A program made the position numbers and the translations under genes. Below the pieces are notes generated by a model. That model was not told the origin of the DNA. It saw nothing but the letters and a program-made list of their open reading frames with translations, and made no database searches. Positions 44,489 to 58,600 of a stretch of DNA of 64,000 nucleotides are shown here, in pieces. Position 1 is the stretch's first letter. Every line of letters begins with the position of its first letter. Origin of the DNA: Symsagittifera roscoffensis (lineage: Eukaryota > Xenacoelomorpha > Acoela > Convolutidae); contig NC_087064.1 of the NCBI RefSeq assembly GCF_963678635.1, positions 36,279,716 through 36,343,715 on the forward strand. The letters run 5' to 3'.

Positions 44489-46235
44489 GCACAATTTCAT
44501 TTAAGAAATTTTTTGCCAAATCTTTAATTCAATTTACTTAGTCTTGAACACACTTATAATTGAAAGCACCAGTGACCAAGACCACCTAAAATTTATCAAA
44601 TCAGATATTTTTAGAGCTAACACAGATGAGAAGAACACTATCGCTAAGACGGAGAAGACAAAAATGGTACTGCAACGAGAATCAGATAAAACTTTTCATC
44701 TGTATATCAGCATGTAATAAAAACAGAAACTTACGAATCCTAAAACTTGCAGTTTTTGAATTCAGAGCATTTCAATCTACATACACAACGGTATAAATGA
44801 AGTAATTATGGCATAAAATTACCATGCAAAAAGACATCAGAGTTGTAAATTATTAACACGTATAGCCAGTTGATGTGCAAAAAACACAGAATGTTTCGAC
44901 CGTACTCTTAAAAAATATATGAAACGCTTTTTCATGTATTTTTTTTCATAATATTTTTTTTGCACTCAATGGAGCTGACGAGCATCTAGAATTTAGGGTA
45001 TAATCGATAGAGTAAAATAAACCAATCAGGCGAAAATGTTTGGCGAAAAATGACAAGAAAAATTGAACAAATTTTCAAAATTATTTATTCTAAAAAATAA
45101 TCTTTGAAAAATAAAAAACAATATTACTGGACCTCAACTAAAATTTCAAATCCTATATTTCAATAATAAGCCTGCTCGTTTGTTTTCCACGCTCGGTATT
45201 GTACAAATTTTGAAAAATTTCAAACCGTTTTTTTCAAGACTGACAATATTTTGAAATTTTTTTTTAATGTCGTTCGAATCAGATCCATAAGAGATTCAAT
45301 ATGATACATCACTCAATTCACTCCAAAAATTATCTGATTGTTTATGATGATTATTTGCGGTTAATACTTATGATTTATAAACAACATAAGCCTGCTTGCT
45401 CACCTTCTTGGCTCGAAAATAGAACAAAAATCTAAAATTTCAACAAAAAAAATTCTCCACAAGGGGAATTCTTCTTTGAACATCTTATGTTGTTTGAATG
45501 ACGACTGAAAAGCTTTTAAAAGCATATAATGCTCAACCCATTCCGATGATTAATTTAAGTTACTGATTTTGCTCTTCGTCTTTTTCAATGGTCGAAACAA
45601 AAAACATTTGCATAAAAAATAAGGCTAGCCGTAGTCTTTAGATAACTACAGTTTAGAAAGTTTTTTCCAGCTTGGTGTGATGGAAGGATCTGATGTAAAA
45701 ATATAAATTAGGCATATTAGACAGTCATAGTAATAAGGGCAAAATGAACAAGAAGTTATGAAGAAAAATGACTAGAAAAACTAAAAAAAAAAGTAAAATT
45801 TTTTTGTTTGAAAAGAAACTAAAACTAATTTTAGTTGCTTAAAAATCAATTTTAAGGTCTTAGATTAGGCATAATTTAGCTTTTAAGCCTGCTCGCTTGC
45901 TTTATTTGCTCGAATTAAGACAAAAAATTAAAAAATTTCAAAGCGGTTTTTCTTGACGTTTCTTGACACTGGGAAAATTTTTTGAAACGATGAAAGGGAT
46001 TATGAAAACAACTGAAAGGGCTTTAATATGGTATATCACTCAACCCTGGCCGATTATTATTTGTGGTACCTGATTTTGCGTGGAAAAAACTAAATTACAC
46101 CTGTATACAGAGCGCCTCATTTTTGATAGTCAGAACAATAACTTTAGAGTAAATTGTAGAGTAATTGTAGAGTAATAAGTAGATCCGTATATTTTACAAA
46201 TTGATTGAAAATTGCTGAATTTAATCAAAAATTGC

Positions 46236-46325
46236 AGATGCGAAGCTCAAGAAGCACGGAAAGTTTTTGATCAGGTGAAGTTATACCCTGATGAAAGCAT
46301 TATTTCTCTTCTTGTGAACAATTTA
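46236..46325 (+). pseudogene. short Penelope-like RT relic
   Basis: The frame reads EAQEARKVFDQVKLYPDESI followed by ISLL. This resembles the segment before RT motif A of the Penelope-like copies at 58.4 and 61.8 kb (MAREILEETELNSDESMISS). Only about 30 codons remain before unrelated repeat sequence takes over. Confidence 0.45.
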
Positions 46326-46355
46326 AAAAACTGCATTTTGCTCAGAAAAAATTGC

Positions 46356-46610
46356 TTGTATTGTATCAGGGCAAAATCCTGGTTGTTCCGACTGCCTTTT
46401 AAAATTTATGCAGCAGATTTTATTTTTCAAAAAACTGATGACTTTACAATTTTTTTTGAAAATCATCGCCTTAAGCGCAGTAATAAAAGAAAAAAAAACA
46501 TTATACACATACAACAATTCGAGAAAACTTAAAGGGCACTCTGAACAATCAGGGTTTTGTCCTATTTCGAGCAGTCTTGTTGAAGTTAAATTAGCAAAGA
46601 AGAAAAATTT
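46356..46610. repeat. short element with inverted ends of the 4877/34162 family
   Basis: The left end reads cttgtattgtatcagggcaa, cctggttgttccgactgcc; the right end is the inverted counterpart (gggcactctgaacaatcagg, gagcagtcttg). The ends match the starts of the 4877-5405 and 34162-34706 repeats, suggesting these are terminal inverted repeats of that family. Confidence 0.65.
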
Positions 46611-48639
46611 GAAACTGCTCTGATAACAGAATGGTCTGAGTTGCTTGTATAGAATCCAGATTGTAGTGAAAAAAAACTTTTGAACAGAAAGGAGATAAAC
46701 TTTATCAGTTTTTGAAATTAATATAATATTTTGCAGAAAATGTGATTTTTCCGGGAAAAACTTGCCAGAGGCTATCAAATTACCTCTTAATCTGCAATTT
46801 TTTTTGTGAGGATAAAAGAAAAAGTTTTTTGGAACTTTGTTTTTTTTTCTATTATTTCAATTTTTGGATGTCGCTGTGTGATAACCTAAAACATTACGTG
46901 CAGGTTCTTATATTTAAACGCTCACTTTAATGATAAACAAAAACTTAATTGTAGCTCTGTTGGTCATTTTTTGGATACTAATTCAGTTTGAATGCAATTC
47001 GAAACCGCATTGAAATAGAACTGAAAACAGTGATTAAACAAACAAAATCCAAAAAATTGAACAGCAAAAGCTTGGTAAATTGATAAAAGAAAAAATAAAC
47101 TGTCAGGGGTTGATGATTGTGCAGACCAACTATACATGCTTGTGTTTCAGCACCGCACCAGATATTTGTTAACCAGAAAATTTTGTTCCATTACTGAAGT
47201 TTCTGATCCCACCATTTGAAAAATGGGGTTGAACTTTGTATCCGTGTGTGGTTTTCTTTTTTTGTTTTCCACGCAAAACTATGTATCACAAAAAATAATG
47301 GAATTGGTCGAGTGTTACATCATATTAAAGCCCTTTCAGTGGTATGAAAAAAATTTTGGAAAAAGTTCTAAATGTTGAGAAAAATCCATTTAGAGCTCTT
47401 GATTTTTGGTTATAATTTTGTGTAAATAAGGCAAGCGACCAAAATTTTTATGCTTAGTTTTAATTGGGTCTAATTTTAGTTTTACTCAAAAAAAATTAGT
47501 TTTTGGAGTTTTCAACGCCATTTTGGAAAAAATTAAAAATTCAATTAATGTTCATTTTGCTTTTTTCACTAATACCTTCGAATATGTTTTTGCTTTAGTT
47601 TTTCGTTCAGATATTAGTATCACAACCGGCAGAAAAAATGTTGTATTTTTTAATACTATGGCCGGTACATTCTGCGCTACTTGCTTATTAACCGAATATT
47701 CTTGTTATCATGTATATCGATTGCAATGTGATTGGTCATGTACCGCACTTCTTGGTGCGGAAAAAGTTCAATCTTGATATTAAAAGATTTACACGAGCAA
47801 GTGAATTTATAAAATTTTTAAAATTCTAGTCTCCCTACGTACTTATGCGTAAAAATCCTCGTTCTCAGCTTTTTCGCTGGTGACTTTCTCCTAGGCAGGT
47901 CCTCTTTCTACTCATCCAAAATCTTAATATATAGACTGATTGGGTTTCCTTAGAACTAGAAAGATTTCTTTGCCCAAGTTGACGATCTGTTTGACAAAAG
48001 CGGCAATTAAAATCCTGCATTGCTGTCTGACTCCATTTCCGCCTGATGACTCAACTCTCCAGATTTGATTGTTTCTTTCTCAAAAGTCCAGCCTTTGGTG
48101 GAGCTGGCAACGAAGATAAGAAAACTTCTGGCAGTATTGATGTCGACCCTAGCTGTGACCTCACCCTAGCTGTTGAGGGGCTTCAATTTTAGCTGCCTTT
48201 GTGCTGATACAGACTGATGGTTAGACTGATGACGAGCTTGTCATCTTTAGAATCGGTGGCTTCCTGATGGGAGTACACACAACTGACGTTTTCATGATTG
48301 GTGTATCAATTTGTCCGCTTTATCTAAGTTTTGCGACCTCTGTGTAACTCAGTGAAGACGATATCAGCCTGCCCAACCCAGATCTCCCAGTTGTCGAGCA
48401 CAGGCTGAGCTTCCTAACCTCGATGTGGTCCTCCTCGTCTGTCCACGACGGTATTACTACATCTTTGGCCCTTTCCTCAGTCTGTATCAGTTGTTATTTC
48501 CCACCGCTACTCCCAACTCCGTACATGGACTCTACATGGCTACGAGTTCTTCGGTCTTGCCTTTTCAGGCTTGTTCAATTTTTCTAACACCGTGATATTA
48601 TTAAACCCATCTCTCAAGAAATGATCTACCAGACTCTCT

Positions 48640-49240
48640 CTCCCTTTTTTGTTCTTTTCTTCCATTTCATCTGTCAACCGCGTTCGCGCTAATCTTCGGG
48701 ACATTTTTTGAATTGAGTTGCTGCTTTTTCACTTTTTTCCTATTTGATGTTTTTTTAACTGAAAAAAAAAAACTTTTTGTTAATTTAATCAACGCACGTT
48801 CAATAAATTAAATATCCCATTTTGGTTGGCTGATATCTTTTGATAATGAAACAACACTCTTTCGCGTAAGATGTTTTTGCCAGACGAAGTTGGAACTAAT
48901 CGTTTTTTCAAATTATTATACCTTTACAATCTAAGTTAAATGTTGGGATCGACTTTATTTTACAAACAGGTCGTCGTTTTTTGGCATTTCTGGTGCATCA
49001 AAGGTTGCGTGACTTGATAGGTAGTCAACTGCGCCCAGTAAAATTCTTGGATCAATTATAAAGTTGTGTTCATACCGTGAAATTTTGTCTGCCCCTTAGA
49101 TCAGCCTAGGTTGAGCTGAATTTGAAGTTTTTCTCTTTAACTGCTGATAAAATTGCTTTTTGATCAAATAAAAATTCGAAACGTATGCTCAGCAACTAGT
49201 TCTTAGAATTTTCACTAACACCCAAATTTATCGCTAATAA
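48640..49240. repeat. diverged direct repeat, copy 1
   Basis: Matches 49760-50330: cttccatttcatctgtcaacc / cttccatttcatctgccatcc, gaattgagttgctgctttttc in both, cgttcaataaattaa / cgctcaataaattga, and gacttgataggtagtcaact in both. It contains the first VDYLSSHA-coding stretch on the minus strand. Confidence 0.8.
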
Positions 49241-49759
49241 CTTATTTGTGCTGGTTTCGTATCAAATTATAGTCAAAACATTGTTTGATTAGTTTTTCGC
49301 TTTTTTCTTAAACGAGTATTGTCTATTATGTTATATAACAGATTACTTGTTTCGTTTTTCAAACCCTGAATCGAACATCGAAATTTGGTAGTAGGTGATT
49401 TGCCTAAGTTCATTTTTGATTGAAGATTATAGTAACTTTCCTTGTCTCCTTCCAAAATAAACAAATTACAAAACTTACCAATTTTTGATGCACCTACAAA
49501 GTCTACGACAGCTTTCTCGAAAAATGAGGGGATGTCTATTTTCCTCATGACAAACACGAATCCGTCAATCACCATAGTGAAATTCAATAACTGGGCTGTG
49601 TTTGGTCACAGTTTTGAGAACACGGCTCTGTATTTACCTTTAGTTGCTACTACTCCGTTGCTGCTACGGTTTTGATCTTTTTCTTCAACCTTGTCGTTTC
49701 GAGTTTGTTTACTGTGATACTTTCAAGTTCATCTTTCATGAAACAGTTATCAGAGTCTG

Positions 49760-50330
49760 TCTTTTTTTTGTTCATTTCTTCCATTTCATCTGCCATCCGC
49801 GATTGCCCCAATCTTTCCGACGCTTTTTGAATTGAGTTGCTGCTTTTTTCTCAGTTCTTATTTGGTTGTTCTTTTTTAACTGAAAAATTGTTTTTTTTTT
49901 GCTATTTAATCAACACACGCTCAATAAATTGAATACTCTAGCTTGTTTGACTGAGATCTCTTGCTGATGAAGCAACATCTTCTGGTGTAAGAATTTTTTG
50001 CGATATGAAATTGCTACTAGTCTTTTTTAATATTTTAAAAAAATTTACAAGCTAAGTTAAAATTTGGGGTTGACTTATTTTCCAAAAAATTTGTCGTTTT
50101 TTGACATTTCTGGTTTATCAAAGACCGCGTGACTTGATAGGTAGTCAACTAACTCCATTAGAGTTCCTGGATCATAACTACGGTTATGTTCATGCCGTAA
50201 AAAATTTGTCTGTCACTTTGTTCAGTCTAGGTTGAAGCGATTTTGAAGTTGCTTCCCTTTAAACGCCGATAAAAATGCTTTCGGATCAAATATACAAGTA
50301 AACGTATGCCGAGTTTTTTAAAAAAAAATT
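49760..50330. repeat. diverged direct repeat, copy 2
   Basis: Second copy of the segment described at 48640-49240, about 1.1 kb downstream, containing the second VDYLSSHA-coding stretch on the minus strand. Confidence 0.8.
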
Positions 50331-52000
50331 TACAAACCTAATAACTCAAGAAGCGCAATGCGAACGCAATTGAAACCCAAATTCGGCCTTCTAGTTGTTG
50401 TTGATATATTCTCTTAGTCGTTAGTGGCAAGCCTCACATTTGATTCTGGTAATTCTTGAGATTTTTTAATGACTCAACTGTGTCGAGTTAGCAGTTTTTT
50501 GAAATAACAGCGGAAGTATTGTCTTCTGTACGACAATACTTCTTTTCGTTTTTTTTTAAAAATCATTTTGTAAGGATTCTCTAAAATTGGGTGTTAAGTT
50601 TTGCAAATTTGTTAGGAATTGTTGCAAATAGTGTAATGTTCACGAAGTTATCTGAGCTGTTAAACGGTATAGGCGGTGACAAGTTTGAAAATGCCTCTAG
50701 CTTTAAAGACTTTGGTTTATATCCTGTTTGATTTGTATAATCCTTATGCATGGCACTTCTTTCATTAAAAAATCATATTTCGACCGTTTCAATGTTAGCC
50801 CTCCTTCATTTAAACGTTTCCTCACCTCTTTAACACTTTCATTTTGATTTGAGAGAGATGCTATTGAGATAAGGAGTTTGCATTTTTAGTAGCAGACCCC
50901 TCGTTACAGGTTTTGTAACGTCGCGTCCATGACCTTTCGAAATTCAGTTGGCATGTCTGTCGGCCGAAAAATCTAGCCTTAAACATGTATGGTCCAGTTT
51001 GTTCTTCGCATAATCTTGAAACTTCACCAATTTTCTGCTTTTCATGATAACTTCAATTAACTGGAAAAATATTTTTTTATCCAACAACGTAAACCATGTT
51101 TCCGGTAGTTTCTGCGATTTAGCGTGTGCTGCATTTTCTAGTAAATATATAAAATTAGGCATCTCATACTTGTTCTTTCAACTGTGCGCGTTAATTGATT
51201 ATGTATCCATTGTTAGCGTCCATTGGTTGGTAGTTTGTTTTCCGAGGTTATGAAAATTGGGGAACAATGGTCTGATGTACGTTTTTTCAACTTTACGAGG
51301 CGACTTTTGCTGACTATTTTTGGAATTTTTTTTTGCAATTTAGTCCTGATTATGATAACATTTTATGTTGGAATCGATAAAGGGTAATTTGAAGTAAATA
51401 TGTCCAGGGTGACTTTTTATTAAATTACAAAAAAATACCAGATTTTTGAATCAGAATGTTCTTCTATTTCGCTTATTAGTTTTTCGTGAAGTGGATATTG
51501 ATGATTAGTTATTATCTCCAATGGCTGAAAGCTTACGCCTAAAAGATATTTAGTTCAATTTTTGACAATAAATTTTTTTTTTAAATTAGTCCCGTGGCTG
51601 ATTTTTTTTGAAGTTCTTGATTATTTAAACTTTCGGTCTGTTGTTTATTATTATTTTCTTCTATCATGAGAATCCAATTTCGACTGCTTTATCTTGTCAA
51701 AAATCATTACAACTCGTCTCCAAGATTTCTTCTTTTTTTTCTATCTATATTATGTACAGAAGGCTTTTTTTGAACTGCAATCCTGTCTCTGTCCAGGTGA
51801 GTATTTTTCTCCACAACGCCGAAATGTTTTTGATTCATCTCATTTTTTGGATATGTTGAGTTTGGAAGGCTTGCTTGTGGTCTTTCATTTATTTCTTTTC
51901 CTTTGGATCAAGACTTTGGGTTCTTTTTTAGAGATACTGGACACAATGGGATCGAATTTTACGCCTCTTTATGAAAAACTGCAGTTGTGATGGCACTGGG

Positions 52001-54380
52001 TTCTAATTATATAGAGGAGCTCATCATTTCAGACCGAATTCTTTCTTATAAGTATGAAATCTTTTTTGATTTTGGTATCTTTCAAGGGGCCGATGAAAAA
52101 ATATCTGCTTAATCGTTACTCATCCTGTAGTGCTCACTGGCCAATTGCTGCTTGTTCTGAGAGTTTGGCGTAAATTGATATTAGATTGTCTCAGTATTTC
52201 CCGCAGAAGTAGTAAGTTTTGATCCCTTGTAAGGTAGGGCCTCTTTTTGCCTTACAGTTTCTGCTTGTTTAGTGTAAATTTCTCATTAAGTGAGTAGGTT
52301 CAGATTGTCGTGTTGGTATTTTTTGCAAGAACGGTTTTTCTCCTAGCTAAAAGTTAATTTGATTTTACTCGAGATGCGGCTTTGTGATAATAGACAGTTA
52401 AGTTAGTATATGGTCCTTTCATGTACATTACTGTTTGTCTCAGTCGGTCTTCTCGCGTTTGTTGCGCCCCTAACTAATATGCTATCTATTGCAGTTTCGG
52501 GTTCAGTATTGACTGGCTGTTCTGACTTTTGAGGAGGACAACCATGAACTTTTCCTGGAGGGGTTTCCGATTATACTTGGGTTCCCAGTTTTCCCTCATT
52601 CCCACTAGTAGAAAAAATTGTCCTTTCTTAGTTTTTTACTTGTCGGTGTTTAAGACATGAAACAGCCAACTTACCGCTAGAATTTTCACTTTGATCTAAA
52701 TTTCTTAAATTTTAATAACCGTTTTAAATCTGCCTCTTGATGGGCTTTTGCTTTTCGTTTTTGACTGGAGTGTTTTTTTTTTACAATAGATATAAACATT
52801 AAAATTTAATTAAAATACGAACGTTTTTTCTATAACTAGCATCATTTTAAAAGTAAAGCTATAGTGTTTATAGTTAAGAGGTTTTAAAAATCAAAATGAT
52901 TAGAATTAAAGTTTCACTTTTTGAATTTAGTTATCGGGTTAAAATCATATATTTCAGTTATTTTTGTATGTTTTATCTCGAGAAAACAAAATCATTAAAG
53001 CTTATGAGTTTTTGAGAATATTAAGTAATTGTTAAAACAATTTTTGGAAGTTTCATTCTTGGAGATACCGATATGTTCTGAGTTCGAGATATTCTGAGTT
53101 TTTTTCGGAGTTTTGGTTGTTTCCAGCTCAAAAGCTTAGATGGACTGAAATTTTGCCGATATAGTTCTCAATTTTTCTTCATAAATCATCAAAGGACTAG
53201 GGTTTGGATGATTATCTAGAGCTTGCCGAATTTTGATGGCTTGTTAGCTTTTTAAATAACGCGGAAGCCTCACACAGGTGCAGGTAGAATTGATTATGAA
53301 AATTAAGTTGTTAATTTTATCAAAAAATTTGTAAACCTTGCTCTGTTTTTGCAATACTTGCATGAGTTTTTGCTTTTCGAAAATGGATGCGCTTTTACCA
53401 AGTATCTTTTACGTATTTACTTATGATCTTTTGAACAGTTTCAAATTTGGGTGAACGAAATGGCAAATCTCAAAAAAGAAAACAAAAATAACAACTGTGA
53501 CCAAATATTCACTGGAGATATAATTTTTGCACAGTCCACTCGGAAACTTACATGAACCTCAGCGAAATTTTCGAAAATCAACGACTGAACAAACTCTTTG
53601 AAAAAACTATTGCAATATGCACCAACTCAACTTGACGCGTGGCTATGCTACAATGCAGAAATAATCACTCAATGTCGAATTGACAAAGAAAATGAAGATA
53701 ATCATTCGGGTCAATTCTCTGACTACGAATCGCTTGTCACAAAAACTGCCACCCTTAGCTCATTAACTTTCTAAAAACCTTAAATTATCAATGTACGTTC
53801 AAAGATGCCTATTGGTAAATTTTACGTTTTTGAATTGTATCGGAACCGTTCATCTTGTACTGCTTAAGTAATGTGGACAATTTTATCTGGAATAGTTCGA
53901 ATGGCTTCCGGTAAAAAGTATCAATTCAGACCTAGAAAAACAGAACATCGGCCAACTGGCACAATCAAGGATCTTTTCAACTACTTCTCAGCCAATGGAT
54001 AAAGTTCAATGAACAAAAAGAACACCTAAAAAACCTAGAAAGACTGCTAAAAAAATTCAAAAAACAACTGAAAATGACTTAGCAGAACATGCAAAAACGG
54101 AAGAAAGAATTTTCAATAAAAATCAAAAATGTCTGAAATGCATACGCAAATCGTCAACAATAACACGTAAACAGGAACGGAAACATCGAGTCTCTATGAA
54201 AAAACGGGGTGTTTGAAACACAAATCATCGTCAGAGTGTTGGGCATAAACCAAAATCAATGTAAAATGAAATTCGAACAAGAGAACTGAGCAGAGTTTTT
54301 GTCGATCAAAATCAAGTCAGTTTCATGTCAATAAGTCAATATTAGAATCTCATTGTGAAGTGATATCACAAACATCTAAG
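52001..54380. other. non-coding, transposon debris
   Basis: No supported gene. Sequence from about 53470 onward is purine-rich and may be the decayed upstream part of the non-LTR element that follows, but no motif can be named. Confidence 0.4.
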
Positions 54381-55600
54381 CAAATCCTTAACCCTAATCT
54401 GTCAAACCTGCCTTAACCAAAGCATTTTTCCTGAAGTATGAAAAATTATTCGAGTAATACGAGTTTTCCAGGAAGGCAACGAAGCACAAGTTAGTTGTTA
54501 CAGGCCAATCAGCCTTTGTTCAGAAAGAAGCCTTTGTTCAGTAATGATTCAAAAAGTCAAATTCAAGGCACTCTACAGAAAAACGAAAAATTGACAAAAC
54601 AAAAGTCTGAGTTTGACAAAACAAAAGGGTTTCGGTTTTAAATGCAAAACAATTCAACATCTGTTTTTCCTTGACTAAATATGCAAAATGAACGATCAAT
54701 AGAATATATAAAAACCTGCAATTTTATACCTGTATTTTGCCAGAGCATTCGACATTGTACCTCACGATGTTCTGCTGAAGAAGGTCTAAATAATTAGCCT
54801 TGGAGTAATCTTCCCATCTCTGACATACTTATACCCAACTGATAGGGAGCAGTGCGTTAATATTGAAGACTGCAGCTCAATTCTTAGAGAAGTCACCTGT
54901 CGAGTTCCGCAAATTTCATACTTGGGTGCCATGCCCTACTTACATGAAAAGATTGAAGACATAGACAGCTTTGAGCATGCCGGTGACCTTAAGGCCACCC
55001 TACTAAACTAAACAACTACACACCAAAAACCAACGTCCTTCCTCAGCTTTAAAGGTGATCTAAAAGCAACTCTACGGAGCATAAATCCGGCGTTAGTAAA
55101 CTCCCAGTGTGACTTGGGTCACCTGGTATCTATCAAGCTCTCTTGAAACAAGAACTGCACTCATTGGACAAACAACGCCCACACTTATATTTTCCAAACC
55201 AGCACGAAAAACCAGCAAAAAAATGGGTTATATGGTCAGGATTCTGTATTAATGAAAAACTGCGGGAGCTCAATTTTCTCCCTTTGACCCTACATATTGA
55301 AATTCACAAAATACTAATACTCCTAGCCGTGCTCGAAATTCAGTAAGATGCAAAAATTGATCAGAAGTTTCTTGGAGCTTGCAATATCACCCGATAATCA
55401 TCAAGAGGCGATTCTCAGATATCTTGTTTAGTTTTAAACGCTTCGGCAAAAATTTCAAGTTTCTTGTACGTTGGAAAAACTTACGTATGGTTACTTCGAC
55501 GAAATTTTTTTGTGCAGTAGGTATGCGCAACTATGGTAATTCAGCCTTAGAACGAACAAAGCGACTCTGACCAACAATCTGAGCAACAGACTTACTCTAA
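54381..55600 (+). pseudogene. degenerate non-LTR retrotransposon (reverse transcriptase)
   Basis: Motifs of a CR1/Jockey-type reverse transcriptase can be read in order across shifted frames and stops: FPEVWKIIRVIRVFQEGN and CYRPISL at 54435-54520; ARAFDIVPHDVLLKK at 54742-54786; VTCRVPQISYLGA at 54892-54930 (ancestral GVPQGS-LGP); and FEHAGDL near 54970, where the ADD motif would be. A weak C-terminal match (WKNLRMVTSTKFF, NYGNSAL) lies near 55470-55545. The catalytic aspartates are lost, so it is inactive. No endonuclease domain is recognisable. Confidence 0.75.
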
Positions 55601-58600
55601 GGAATTGTACAACGAAGTTAACAAATGCACACTAAAACTCTTAGGCAGCTGTAGAAACTGCAAAGTATACAAAAAGATGCGAAAAAATTTGGGCTGTAAA
55701 AATAAAATGTTGAAAAGTGGCTCTGAAGTTATTTTTACTTGTATTACTGATACTACTCCTACTCTTTTTTGCAGATTTTTAGCATTTTATCGTGGCATGA
55801 TTTGATCTCCAAAAAGTGCATTGATGCTTTTAGATAACGCCGCTGTGGCTTTATGCAGCTCAGGCAAAGACCGTACGTAATCGCGAGAGTTGCTTTCTTT
55901 CTAAAAAACAAACAACAACTCAACTTCCGTCCGGGAGACTTTTTTTTTATTGTTGTTGTTTTTTTCTCATTTATGTTCTGAATTGGCTTATAACAGATAT
56001 AGGTCAAAAAAGTTTGATCACATTACGAACGTTTTAGCTATGACTAGAACTTTCAAGTTTGTAGAACTAAAAGTCAAATTAGATACAGTTGAAGGATTTC
56101 ATAAACGAAAATGATTAAAATGACAGTTTGACCTTTTAAAAAAAAGTTCTAGAGTTAAACTAATTCATTTCACTCCTTTTGCATGTTTTATTTCGGAAAA
56201 AAAACACGAATTGGGCTGACGTACCCAGTGTCAGGATTGTATTTTAGTGTGAGCTCTTGGCTCATGTACTCGTCGCGCGTGTTCGGTTAGGGCCTGCTTT
56301 TAAATATATGAAGAGCCTCTAATGTTAATGTCTTCTCAGGCTCATTGCTTTTGACAATTAAGCACAATTTTGATGCCTTAGATTGTCCAGAGCGTTCTGA
56401 GACCAACTGCTTCACTGGCCTATCAGTCTTTTGATGCTCGTGAGCTTAACATAGGTGAAACTGTATCCACTACTTTTTATTTCAGAGACAATAAGACTTC
56501 ATGAGACTTCAGGTAGCGATCAATAACTTACTAAAGCTTCGACGAGCAAATTTTCATTCTACGCGTTGTGAAAAAATCAACAACGGACTTGACCTTTGAA
56601 AAAAATTTTTTGTTTTTAAACTCAAATTTCCTCGGTTTTGAGGAAAAAACATCGTTCTATGAAATTTTTCGAGACTTGTTTGAGATTTTGTTTTCTTGGG
56701 AATTTTCAAAGTTTTATTTAGGATAGAATCTAATGTAGTTTTTACAACTTTCAAAATCCAAAGTTGTAATTTTTTTCCAGAATTCTTCGTTAGTTTTTAG
56801 CGGTTCGAGAGAACTGTTCCAGTTACTGGTACTTTGAAATTACTTTGGTATTGTTACTTCGACCATGTTCTTCTTGTGCAATATGGATGCAAAAGCACGA
56901 TAATTTAAACTAAATTCAGTATCAAATGACTTTGGTACAATTTGCAATTTATCTCCTGTTGTTGATTTAATAGAATAATCAAACTCAAAAAAAGAGGTTC
57001 ACCGTTCCCATTAGCTTTTGTTAGTAATTTCTGAATTCCTATGCAACGAGTTTAACTTTTTCAAGTAATGTGTTTGGGCCCCTTTCTACAGTACAAATTA
57101 ATTCGTCGACGTATCCTTAGATTAATTTTCGCTGTTTACTAAAAACTGAAAGTTCTAATACGATACGACCGAATCCACAGTACTGTACTATATGACCCAA
57201 TTTTTAATAATCGTTGTTTTTTATGTATTGACTATTAGCATAAAAATTGATTCCACTTTTTTCACATTCAAAACGTTTTTTGTTCATCAAAGTTTTTTAG
57301 TGCTTTTCTGACCTTTTTCAGGTGAATCTTTTGATTTTTCCACTGGGGCGTTGTTTTCTTCTTCAATAACACCTTAAAACAAATGCAGCCAAACTTTAGC
57401 CAATTTTAACACCAGGGATGCACCCATGGCTATCCATTCCTAATAAAAATAACATTTTCCGTTTTTTTTTGAAAACTTTCCGGCTAACTTTTAAACTATT
57501 GTCGTAAGATAATCTCCTTTGCTTCCGAAACAGGAACTTTTGTATACGAACTCCCATTTGATAATTTTTTTCATATAATACTTTTCGAGTGTCTAATGTA
57601 GATATTCCATTGATGCTCCAGGAAATTTTTTGAAAAAGGGTTCGAAAAATTTCTCAACTCGTAATTACATCCGATGTTTTGATAGAAACGGACGGAGTGT
57701 TGTTTTCTTCTTATGTACTTTAACCAAAACGTATACGCTAGCAGTCTGAACTCTGGTTTTTCTGAGTTTTGAATCAACTTCCAAACTTATGCGTGCATGT
57801 TTTTTTTTTTGGATAGTGTGTTATTGTTTTTTATGTATTGACTATTAGCATAAAAATTGATTCCACATTTTTCACATTCAAAACGTTTTTTGTTCAATCA
57901 AAGTTTTTTAGTGCTTTTCTGACCTTTTTCAGGTGAATCTTTTGATTTTTCCACTGGGTGGTTGTTTTCTTCTTCAATAACACCTTAAAACAAATGCAGC
58001 CAAACTTTAGCCAATTTTAACACCAGGGATGAAATTTTCCAGCTTCAAGATTAATTAATCAGTACCAATTTTGCTTTCAGTAAACTGTTGGAAGTTTAAA
58101 ATTAGCTGTAATTTTTCAAAATAAAATTGCTTTTTGTAACACAAAACCTGTTGCTTTTTCTATGAGGTACAGCAAAAAACTCATTTCCTTTCAAAGCGTT
58201 CATCACTCTTCAAAAAGCACAACAACTGATAATTCTTTGATACTTTTTGCGTACCATAGTGGCTAGGCTTCTGTTTCAGAAAGTTTCCCCCTTTATTCCA
58301 TCTCACGGAGGTTTCTTACAATTTTAGCAATACCTAAATCAAAACATTGGCAAAATACTATGATAAAGTTGAGGGGGTAAACATAGAAACGAACACTCAA
58401 ATGGCCAGGGAGATCTTGGAGGAAACAGAATTAAACTCTGATGAGAGTATGATTTCCTCTGATGTAATGAGTTTGTAAGCTAATGTCCCGCTCAAGGAAT
58501 CTGTTGAAATAGCCGTGAAGAGATTATATGAGCAAATCAGTCTTCCGGAAAAATCTCGCAAAACTATGAAAAAACTACTAAATTTGTCAATGAGTAAAGA

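Larger units (their letters stand above)
44854..47710. repeat. possible long element flanked by inverted dispersed-family ends
   Basis: The left end (tatagccagttgatgtgcaa, acacagaatgtttcgacc, 44862-44902) and the right end (inverted: aagcaagtagcgcagaatgt, 47660-47710) belong to the same dispersed family, and the adjoining sequences (ttttctgc, catattcgac or equivalents) also correspond. A further internal copy of the subterminal sequence starts near 45650. No transposase is visible between them. Either one 2.86-kb element with later insertions or two adjacent fragments. Confidence 0.5.
47800..52000 (-). pseudogene. decayed protein-coding element, family not identified
   Basis: Minus-strand reading gives several long coding-like stretches interrupted by stops. 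About 51640-51870 reads RRCGEKYSPGQRQDCSSKKA plus FC, which resembles a retroelement zinc-knuckle. About 50640-50860 reads LEAFSNLSPPIPFNSSDNF. Two diverged copies near 50085-50200 and 48970-49075 share VDYLSSHA, FD-P-E-M and KND. About 48060-48450 reads IPSWTDEEDHIEVRKLSLCS. Differences between the two copies keep the amino-acid pattern, so the parent was protein-coding. I could not assign the family; a retroelement is the best guess because of the cysteine pattern. Confidence 0.45.
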
